From contig CAZWFQ010000129.1 of the NCBI GenBank assembly GCA_964633225.1, positions 1-7,207 of the forward strand: 7,207 bases of DNA, written 5' to 3'. A program made the translations under genes and the position numbers. This document shows positions 1-5,834 of the stretch, piece by piece (positions within the stretch are counted from its first letter, which is position 1; the number at the start of each line of letters is the position of its first letter). The stretch is from JAKQIM01 sp964633225. GTDB taxonomy: Bacteria; Chloroflexota; Anaerolineae; Anaerolineales; UBA4823. Under the pieces are notes generated by a model. The model was given only the letters and a program-made list of their open reading frames with translations. It did not search any database and was not told where the DNA came from.

Positions 1-1167
1 CAGAGCGGCGATGTGGTCACCATGTTCTACCAGTGGTCGGGCAATGAAGAAGAACGCCTGAACCAGATCTTGCAGCCCCTGATCGATGCTTGCGGCATTG
101 TCGTCCAGCCCGAAGCTTCACGTGACCAGGCCCTGCTCGACACCCGCGTGCAGGCTGGCACCCCGCCAGACATTGCCTTCTTCAACGTCACCCAGCTTGA
201 GCAGTACCAGGACCTCTTGGTCCCCATGACTGACCTGGGCGCAAACGAAGCCAATTACCCCGCCTACTGGCGCGAGATCGGCACCATCGACGGTTCCTGG
301 CTCGGCCTGCCCGTCAAAGCTGACCCCAAGACCCTCATCTGGTACAGCCCCGTGGCCTTCGAAGCCCTCGGCTATGAAGTCCCCCAGACCTGGGATGAGC
401 TCGAAGCCCTGGCCGACCAGATGGTCGCCGACGGCAACGTGCCCTGGTCCCTGGGCATGGAATCCGGCGACGCCACCGGCTGGACCGGCTCTGACTTCAT
501 CCAGGATATCCTGCTCGTCACCCAGGGCCCCGACTACGTCATGGGCCTGATCAGCGGCGAGATCCCCTACAATGACCCCGGCGTTAAGCAAGCTTACGAG
601 ATCTACGGACGTTGGGCCTCTGATGCTGCCTACACTGTCGGCGGCGCCCAGGGCACCCTCGAAACCGGCTTCCTCGATGCCATCTACCTCGTCTTCCAGG
701 ATCCCTTCGCTGCCCTGATGGTCAAGCAGTCTGGCTTCGCCGGCGGCGAGATCGCCAAGCAGTACCCCGAACTGGCCTACGGCACCGACTACGATTTCTT
801 CGGCGTCCCCGGCGCCCAGGGCCTGCAAGGCGGCTCTGACTGGATGATGGCTTTCAACAACACCCCTGCTGTCCAGGCTCTCGTGGCTTACCTCAGCAGC
901 GAGGCTGGCGGACAGGCCTGGGCCACCGCTGGCTTCGACGTTACCCCCAACTCGGCTGGCATCAGCGCTTATACTGACGAAGCCCTGCTCAAGAAGGCCG
1001 AGATGCTCGCCGGCGCCACCGGCTTCACCCCTGACCTCGGCGACACCATCCCCGGCGGCTTCGGCAGCGCTGAATGGGCCGCCATCATCAGCTACCTCAG
1101 CGGCGGCGATCTGGATGCTGCCCTCGCCAACGTGGCTGCCGTCCAGGCTGAAGCACTGAACAAGTAG
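1..1167 (+). CDS. Alpha-glucoside ABC transporter substrate-binding protein (AglE-like), 5' partial
   Basis: This is the extracytoplasmic sugar-binding protein of a CUT1-type ABC importer, which captures an alpha-glucoside and delivers it to the two permeases encoded downstream. The frame is open from base 1 to the TAG at 1165-1167, giving 388 visible residues. The true start, signal peptide and any lipobox lie off the left edge; the GTG at 13 is only an internal codon. Family-like features include an opening FYQWSGNEEE stretch, PPDIAFF at about residues 55-61, GWTGSDFIQDIL at about 160-171, and EIPYNDP followed by a YTVGGAQGTLETGF stretch. These recall the alpha-glucoside-binding AglE branch of family 1 solute-binding proteins rather than MalE itself. 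Codons are strongly biased to C in third position, more than in the downstream genes, which would suit high expression. The exact sugar cannot be read from the sequence; maltose, trehalose or sucrose are all possible. Confidence 0.88.
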   Translation, partial: QSGDVVTMFYQWSGNEEERLNQILQPLIDACGIVVQPEASRDQALLDTRVQAGTPPDIAFFNVTQLEQYQDLLVPMTDLGANEANYPAYWREIGTIDGSWLGLPVKADPKTLIWYSPVAFEALGYEVPQTWDELEALADQMVADGNVPWSLGMESGDATGWTGSDFIQDILLVTQGPDYVMGLISGEIPYNDPGVKQAYEIYGRWASDAAYTVGGAQGTLETGFLDAIYLVFQDPFAALMVKQSGFAGGEIAKQYPELAYGTDYDFFGVPGAQGLQGGSDWMMAFNNTPAVQALVAYLSSEAGGQAWATAGFDVTPNSAGISAYTDEALLKKAEMLAGATGFTPDLGDTIPGGFGSAEWAAIISYLSGGDLDAALANVAAVQAEALNK

Positions 1168-1184
1168 TCTCTTCTCCTTAGTTG

Positions 1185-1213
1185 AGGGGCTGTCCCAGCG
1201 AGGGGCAGCCCCT
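1185..1213 (+). promoter_or_regulatory. Strong intercistronic hairpin between binding protein and permease genes
   Basis: Bases 1185-1196 pair with 1202-1213 to form a 12-bp stem with a single G-U pair and a 5-base loop (AGCGA). It starts 17 bases after the binding-protein stop codon. The bases that follow are pyrimidine-rich (TCTCTCCTCAC) but lack a clean T run, so it is not a classical rho-independent terminator. In sugar ABC operons, hairpins here often protect the binding-protein mRNA and reduce read-through into the permeases, giving an excess of binding protein. That role is inferred. Partial termination is the alternative. Confidence 0.75.
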
Positions 1214-1263
1214 TCTCTCCTCACTTTCCTTCAGATTTTGCAAGTCTTACGGGAGCAGAAGTC

Positions 1264-2226
1264 ATGGCAAATAATGCTACTCCCCAAATCATGAAACAGG
1301 GCCGGTTGACGCCGTGGTGGTACCTGGCGCCGGCAATCATCGTGATGGGCTTCTTCATCGTTTACCCCATGTTCACCACGATCTGGCTCAGCTTTCAGAA
1401 CCGGGATGGTACACAAGCCGCCAGCACCACCTGCATAGAAGGCAGGCCCTGCTGGGGCATTTTCGAAAACTACCGCTACGCCCTGACCGCCGAATTGAAC
1501 ACCAGCACCATCCAGACCACATGGCAGACATTCTGGACTTCGTCCTACGGCAACACCATCAAATGGATCGCTTTCATGGTCAGCGGCACAGTAGGGATCG
1601 GGCTGTTCTTTGCAGTCCTGGCCGAACGGGTCAAATATGAGGCACTGGCAAAAGCCATCATTTTCATGCCAATGGCCATCTCCTTCGTTGGGGCCGGCGT
1701 GATCTGGGGCTTCGTGTACGATTATGGCGCAGGAGATAAACAAATCGGCTTGCTCAACGCCATTATTACCGGCCTGGGTTTCAAGCCAATGGCCTTTATG
1801 TCCACCCCGGGGCTGAACACGCTGGCCTTGATCGTGGTGGGCATCTGGATCTGGACCGGTTTTTGCATGACCGTGCTGGCTGCGGCGCTCAAATCGGTGC
1901 CCGAAGAGATCCTGGAAGCGGCCCGGGTTGATGGCGCCAACGAATGGCGGGTGTTTTGGGCGGTCATGGTGCCGATCATTATGCCCACCATCACGGTGGT
2001 AGTCACCACCATGGTGATCAACGTCCTTAAGCTGTTTGACATTGTCTACGTGATGACAGGCGGCAACTACGGCACCGAGGTCATTGCCAACCGCATGTAT
2101 ACCGAGATGTACATCAACTTCAATACCGGACGCGGCACAGCGGTGGCGGTGATCCTGGTGGTGCTGATCATCCCCTTTGTGTACCTGAATATTCGCCGCT
2201 TCTTGGAACAGGAGGCGATGAGATGA
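1264..2226 (+). CDS. Carbohydrate ABC transporter permease, MalF/AglF-type
   Basis: This 320-residue inner-membrane subunit forms half of the sugar translocation pore. The ATG is preceded by GGGAG at 1251-1255 with 8-base spacing. About six membrane segments are visible, near residues 18-40, 98-120, 130-152, 183-205, 240-262 and 292-310. The cytoplasmic EAA loop, which docks the ATPase, is at 218-237 (EAARVDGANEWRVFWAVMVP) and is well conserved. The length fits AglF-like proteins without the large MalF periplasmic domain. The first extracytoplasmic loop (about 41-97) is longer than I would expect and holds a close cysteine pair, C57 and C63, which could form a disulphide. The stop codon overlaps the next permease's start by 4 bases (ATGA), so the two are probably translationally coupled. 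No ATP-binding subunit is encoded in the window. Confidence 0.92.
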   Translation: MANNATPQIMKQGRLTPWWYLAPAIIVMGFFIVYPMFTTIWLSFQNRDGTQAASTTCIEGRPCWGIFENYRYALTAELNTSTIQTTWQTFWTSSYGNTIKWIAFMVSGTVGIGLFFAVLAERVKYEALAKAIIFMPMAISFVGAGVIWGFVYDYGAGDKQIGLLNAIITGLGFKPMAFMSTPGLNTLALIVVGIWIWTGFCMTVLAAALKSVPEEILEAARVDGANEWRVFWAVMVPIIMPTITVVVTTMVINVLKLFDIVYVMTGGNYGTEVIANRMYTEMYINFNTGRGTAVAVILVVLIIPFVYLNIRRFLEQEAMR

Positions 2227-3422
2227 ACCAGAATAAAATCACCCGCGGCAGTATCAATCGTTTCTTCAACCGCCTGCCCCTGCACCTGGCAGTCATCGGC
2301 CTGATGCTCATCTGGCTTGTCCCCACCATTGGCTTGCTGGTTACCTCGCTGCGCCCTGTTCAATCAATCAACACCAACGGCTGGTGGATGGCCTTGTCGG
2401 CCCCGCCTGGAATGGAATCGTACAACCAATACTGCGGAGAATGCCATGGGCCAGACGGCAGCAAGATCACGACCGCTGACCTGAGTGACCCGGCTGTGAT
2501 CGAAGAATATCCACGCTCGATCCAACTGCTGGGCATGCTGCGCCAAGAAATCGATGGCCAACCGCACATGGGCGAGCTTGAACTGCCTTCTTCTCAAGAA
2601 GCGGCTGATATCGCCGCCCAGTTAAAGAAAATGGCCGGCGGCGAAGTCACCCCGCGCCTGACACTCAACAACTATATTGACGCCCTGGTGGGCTACCGCG
2701 GCACCAACAATTACATGGATGACTGCGAAGCCGGAGCACAGGCTGCCGGGATGAACTGCAACATCTCAGACCTGCTCAACCCGCGCGGCATGGGACGAGC
2801 CTTCATCAACAGCCTGATCGTGACCATCCCAGCCACCATCCTGCCGATCTTGTTTGCGGCCTTTGCCGGATACGCCTTTGCCTGGCTCGATTTCAAAGGC
2901 CGCTACTGGCTGTTCGCCATCCTGGTGGGCCTACAAGTCATCCCACTGCAAATGACCCTCGTCCCCATCTCTCGCCTATACGCACAATTGGGACTGAACG
3001 GTACCTTCTGGGGCGTATGGCTTTTCCACACCGGCTTTGGCATGCCCTATTCGATCTACCTGATGCGCAACTTCTTGGGCACCCTGCCGCGCGACTTGTT
3101 CGAATCCGCCTACCTGGATGGAGCATCCCACTGGACCGCCTTCTACAAGCTGGCCGTTCCACTGGCCATGCCGGCCATCGCCGCACTGGCAATCTTCCAA
3201 TTCCTGTGGGTTTGGAATGACCTGCTGGTGGCGCTGGTATTCCTGGGCGGCAATAACCCGGTGATGACCTATCAGATCAGCAACATGGTCTCTTCGCTGG
3301 GTGCCGGTTGGCACCTGCTGACAGCGGCAGCCTTCTTATCCATGCTGCTGCCCATGATCGTCTTCTTCGCTTTCCAACGCTACTTTGTGCGCGGTATGCT
3401 GGCGGGTGCGGTCAAGGGATAA
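2223..3422 (+). CDS. Carbohydrate ABC transporter permease (MalG/AglG-type) with inserted cytochrome c-like domain
   Basis: This is the second pore subunit of the importer, 399 residues long, against roughly 280-300 for a usual MalG-type protein. AGGAGG at 2210-2215 lies 7 bases before the ATG, which overlaps the upstream stop. Membrane segment 1 is at about residues 20-42; the permease core resumes at about 190 (MGRAFINSLIVTIPATILPI) and carries the EAA loop at 294-317 (ESAYLDGASHWTAFYKLAVP). Between GWW (53-55) and LTLNNY (146-151), where relatives have a short loop, there is an extra domain of about 80 residues. It has CGECH at 71-75, a candidate Met ligand at 116, and a helix-forming end (SSQEAADIAAQLKKM). 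This is the layout of a small class I cytochrome c. The loop should face outside the cytoplasm, as heme c attachment requires. A second cysteine pair, C168 and C179, follows. The permease identity is secure; heme binding is inferred from the motif. Confidence 0.9.
   Translation: MNQNKITRGSINRFFNRLPLHLAVIGLMLIWLVPTIGLLVTSLRPVQSINTNGWWMALSAPPGMESYNQYCGECHGPDGSKITTADLSDPAVIEEYPRSIQLLGMLRQEIDGQPHMGELELPSSQEAADIAAQLKKMAGGEVTPRLTLNNYIDALVGYRGTNNYMDDCEAGAQAAGMNCNISDLLNPRGMGRAFINSLIVTIPATILPILFAAFAGYAFAWLDFKGRYWLFAILVGLQVIPLQMTLVPISRLYAQLGLNGTFWGVWLFHTGFGMPYSIYLMRNFLGTLPRDLFESAYLDGASHWTAFYKLAVPLAMPAIAALAIFQFLWVWNDLLVALVFLGGNNPVMTYQISNMVSSLGAGWHLLTAAAFLSMLLPMIVFFAFQRYFVRGMLAGAVKG
2403..2642 (+). other. 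Region encoding the putative monoheme cytochrome c insert in the permease
   Basis: This stretch encodes about residues 61-140 of the permease. The heme-attachment motif CxxCH is read from the codons at 2433-2447 (TGC GGA GAA TGC CAT), followed by GPDG, which is common after the motif in small cytochromes c. The candidate axial Met is codon 2568-2570, in the context GQPHMGEL, followed by a predicted C-terminal helix. The GPDG turn, the distal Met and the final helix together make a chance CxxCH less likely. Codon use looks like that of the flanking permease, so a recent insertion is not evident. The domain boundaries are approximate. Confidence 0.75.
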
Positions 3423-3476
3423 ACCCAGCCCCCAGATTATCGCAAGCTAGAACATGAGCTAGGTTTGGTATCTTGT

Positions 3477-4978
3477 ATGAATGAAACCCTCTGGTACAAA
3501 AATGCTGTTTTCTATGAGCTGTATGTGCGCGCCTTTTGCGATAGCAATGCCGATGGGCAGGGCGACCTACGCGGGCTGGCCTCCAGGCTGGATTACTTGC
3601 AGAGCCTGGGCGTGGACTGCGTCTGGCTCCTGCCCATCTATCCATCCCCTCTGCGCGACGACGGGTATGACATCGCCGATTTCTATCACATCCACCCTGA
3701 TTTCGGTACCCTGGAAGATTTCAAGTATTTCCTGAACCGCGCCCACGAGCTGGGCATGCGGGTGATCCTGGACCTGGTGCTCAATCACACATCAGACCAG
3801 CACCCCTGGTTCCAGGCGGCACGCTCCGACCGCAATTCGCCCTACCGCGATTATTACGTATGGAGTGACACACCCGACAAGTACACCGGCGCCCGCATCA
3901 TCTTCTTGGATATCGAAACCTCCAACTGGACCTGGGACGAGCAGGCCGGGCAGTACTTCTGGCATCGCTTTTTCTCTTCCCAGCCAGACCTGAACTACGA
4001 AAACCCAGCCGTGCAAGAAGAAATGCTGCAGGTGGTCAAGTTTTGGCTGGATATGGGAGTGGATGGCTTCAGAGCCGACGCCGTGCCCTACCTGTTCGAA
4101 GAAGAGGGTACCAACTGTGAGAACNNNNNNNNNNNNNNNNNNNNNNNNNNNNNNNNNNNNNNNNNNNNNNNNNNNNNNNNNNNNNNNNNNNNNNNNNNNN
4201 NNNNNNNNNNNNNNNNNNNNNNNNCACGCCCGAGATCCCTGACTCTTGCCAGTGGTGCACCTTCCTGCGCAATCACGATGAGCTGACCCTGGAAATGGTG
4301 ACCCCCGAAGAGCGCACCTTCATGTGGGATACCTACGCGCCAGAGCCGCGCATGCGCCTGAACCTGGGCATCCGCCGCCGCCTGGCCCCCCTGCTGGATG
4401 GGGACCGCCGCAAGATCGAACTGCTGAACTCCATCCTGTTCACCCTGCCCGGGTCGCCCATCATCTACTATGGGGACGAAATGGGAATGGGGGATGATAT
4501 CTGGCTGCCCGACCGGGATGGCGTACGCATGCCCATGCAATGGGATGACAGCCCCAATGCGGGCTTCTCTAACGCGCCGGCCGACCAGCTTTACCATGCC
4601 CCGGTTGAGGGGGTGGTGTTTGACTACCGCACCCTCAACGTGGCCGCTCAAAAGGCCGACCAGGGCTCTCTGTGGCACACCATCCGCAAGATGGTAGCCA
4701 TGCGCAAGACCACCACCGCCTTCGGCTGCGGCGAGCTGGAATTCCTGGCGCCAGAGAACAAAAGCATCCTGGCCTTCACCCGCGGCTGCCAGCAAGAAGT
4801 GATGCTGGTGGTACACAACCTCTCAGGCACCCGGCAGGAGGTGGCCCTGGACCTCTTGGGGTGGCAGGGATCTGCGGTCAAAGACATCCTCTCAGCCAAG
4901 GACTACCCGCCTGTTGGGCCAGGCCCCTACAGCCTCAACCTGGAGCCATACGGATATCTCTGGCTGCGCTTGAAATAG
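3477..4978 (+). CDS. treS: Trehalose synthase (maltose alpha-D-glucosyltransferase), GH13; interrupted by assembly gap
   Basis: TreS is a cytoplasmic enzyme that interconverts maltose and trehalose. I start it at the ATG at 3477, giving MNETLWYKNAVFYELYVRAF, which matches the usual family start; a TTG at 3465 in the same frame is possible, and no strong ribosome site is seen for either. The 216 residues before the gap include DGYDIADF (62-69), GH13 region I DLVLNH (99-104), region II GFRADAVPY with the nucleophile Asp201, and the TreS-like EEEGTNCEN. After the gap, reading from 4226, come TPEIPD, region IV FLRNHDE (catalytic Asp codon 4277-4279), YYGDEMGMGD and GVRMPMQW, then a C-terminal beta domain. 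Region III with the acid/base Glu should lie in the missing part. The visible 466 residues plus roughly 75 missing ones fit a stand-alone TreS of about 550 residues, without a fused maltokinase. It follows the permease by 54 bases and is probably in the same operon. A related GH13 alpha-glucosidase is a less likely alternative. Confidence 0.87.
4125..4224. other. Assembly gap (100 N) inside treS
   Basis: Exactly 100 N occur here, which is a common placeholder for a gap of unknown size. The treS reading frame differs on the two sides if the gap is taken literally. An intact gene needs a missing length of 3k+2 bases. From memory of the family, about 75 codons carrying the catalytic Glu region should be missing. 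Confidence 0.97.
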
Positions 4979-4982
4979 CCTT

Positions 4983-5026
4983 AAAAAGATCGGGGCGGTG
5001 CTTGTGGACCACCCCGATCTTTTTTT
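4983..5026 (+). terminator. Rho-independent terminator after treS
   Basis: The arms AAAAAGATCGGGG (4983-4995) and CCCCGATCTTTTT (from 5012) pair perfectly. GGT/ACC extends the stem inward past one C-A mismatch, leaving a loop of about 8 bases. A run of seven T (5020-5026) ends the structure. It lies 5 bases past the treS stop and closes the sugar operon. The A tract on the left arm means it could also act on the opposite strand. Confidence 0.93.
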
Positions 5027-5034
5027 AATTTCCC

Positions 5035-5065
5035 TTGACATTAACGTAACGTCATAGTTTATACT
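5035..5065 (+). promoter_or_regulatory. MerR-type promoter/operator with 19-bp spacer
   Basis: A perfect -35 box TTGACA (5035-5040) and a near-consensus -10 box TATACT (5060-5065) are separated by 19 bp rather than the usual 17. Long spacers of this kind are the hallmark of promoters that MerR-family activators twist into an active form. An imperfect dyad, TGACnTTAnnnTAAnGTCA, spans 5036-5054 and overlaps the -35 box, and a smaller ACGTaACGT palindrome is centred at 5048. Both are operator candidates. The -10 box ends 6 bases before the ATG at 5072, so transcription should start at or next to that codon. Autoregulation by the MerR protein is inferred. Confidence 0.85.
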
Positions 5066-5071
5066 ATTTGC

Positions 5072-5818
5072 ATGTTCACGGTAAAACAGCTCTCCAAACT
5101 GGCCGGCGTTACCCCGCGCACCCTGCACTATTACGACGAGATCGGTCTGCTCAAACCCTCTCAAATGGGCGGGAACGGTTATCGTTACTATGGCGAGGAG
5201 GCCCTCTTACGCCTACAGCAGATCTTGCTTTATCGCGAGCTGGACCTGCCACTGGAGGAGATCAAAGGGATCATTGAAAGCGATGATTTTGATATCCTGA
5301 AGTCGCTGGAAGAACACAAAACCCAGCTCCGCAAACGTATGGTACGCATCGAACGGCTGATCGGCACCGTGGACGACACCATCCAGCACATCAAAGGAGA
5401 AAAAGAAATGAGCCCCAATCAACTATTCGACGTATTCAACGAGGAACAGCAGGCCGAGTACGAAAAAGAGGCCATGCAGATGTATGACCCCGAGGTGGTA
5501 AAAGCCTCCTACAAAAAATGGAACCGCTACAGCACAGCCGAAAAACAGCGCATCGGCGAGGAGGGCAATGCCATCTACCAGGATATCCTCGCCGCCATGC
5601 CCAAGGGTGCCGCCTCGCCTGAGGTGCAGGCCGGCATCGAACGCTGGCGCCGCCACATGGATTACTTCTGGACGCCCAACCTGGAACAGCTCTTGGGCAT
5701 CGCCCAGGGTTACAGCCAGGATCCACGCTTCAGAGCCAACTTTGACAAGGTGGACCCCCGCCTGGCAGACTTCATGCTTGAAGCCGTGAATATTTATATT
5801 AAGAACGTGCGGCGCTAA
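5072..5818 (+). CDS. MerR-family transcriptional regulator with TipAS-like ligand-binding domain
   Basis: This 248-residue cytoplasmic regulator resembles TipAL, Mta and SkgA. Residues 1-70 form the winged-helix MerR DNA-binding domain (FTVKQLSKLAGVTPRTLHYYDEIGLLKPS, with YRYYGEEALLRLQQI). A coiled-coil dimerisation helix spans about 75-110. Residues 118-246 look like the TipAS antibiotic-recognition fold: FNEEQQAEYEKEA, a central GIERWRRHMDYFW stretch, and the conserved GYSQDPRFRANFDK near the end. The metal-binding cysteines of true MerR/CueR sensors are absent. Its promoter leaves essentially no room for a 5' leader, so translation probably starts on a leaderless mRNA. An internal start at Met113 could yield the ligand-binding half alone. 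No drug-export gene is next to it, so its targets beyond itself are unknown. The ligand is probably a bulky organic compound, by family analogy. Confidence 0.92.
   Translation: MFTVKQLSKLAGVTPRTLHYYDEIGLLKPSQMGGNGYRYYGEEALLRLQQILLYRELDLPLEEIKGIIESDDFDILKSLEEHKTQLRKRMVRIERLIGTVDDTIQHIKGEKEMSPNQLFDVFNEEQQAEYEKEAMQMYDPEVVKASYKKWNRYSTAEKQRIGEEGNAIYQDILAAMPKGAASPEVQAGIERWRRHMDYFWTPNLEQLLGIAQGYSQDPRFRANFDKVDPRLADFMLEAVNIYIKNVRR
5394..5410 (+). promoter_or_regulatory. Internal ribosome-binding site and in-frame ATG for a TipAS-like short product
   Basis: AAGGAG at 5394-5399 sits 8 bases before an in-frame ATG at 5408 (Met113 of the MerR protein). It falls exactly between the coiled coil and the TipAS-like domain. 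A product started here would have 136 residues. Streptomyces TipA is known to give both a full regulator (TipAL) and a ligand-binding half (TipAS, about 144 residues) from in-frame starts. Use of this site is inferred. Confidence 0.6.
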
Positions 5819-5834
5819 GACGCCGCACGTTTTT
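5804..5834 (+). terminator. Hairpin terminator at the convergent gene ends
   Basis: ACGTGCGGCG (5805-5814) and CGCCGCACGT (5821-5830) form a perfect 10-bp stem with a 6-base loop; A5804-T5831 adds one more pair. A T-rich tail (TTTTGCTTTTT) follows on the + strand. The loop contains the stop codons of both converging genes. On the - strand the trailing sequence is A/T-rich but has no clean T run, so termination there is less certain. Confidence 0.85.

Noticed and set aside
118..1224. A 368-codon open frame on the - strand opposite the binding-protein gene
   Set aside because: It mirrors a gene with strong C-ending codon bias, which removes stops from the antisense frame. Its translation is low-complexity Gly/Ala/Val/Asp-rich with no recognisable domain or ribosome site.
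2403..2642. The permease insert as an assembly chimera or a frameshift artefact
   Set aside because: The frame is continuous, codon use matches the flanks, and permease sequence resumes correctly at LTLNNY. The Met ligand and closing helix also fit one folded domain.
3441..3476. AGCTAG direct repeat and CTAG pair between the permease and treS genes, as a possible operator
   Set aside because: The six-base repeats are short and the spacing is unremarkable. There is no -35/-10 pair nearby, so chance is a sufficient explanation.
4672..5028. A 118-codon + strand open frame overlapping the 3' end of treS
   Set aside because: It overlaps treS in another frame and reads through the terminator hairpin. 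It has no coding character.
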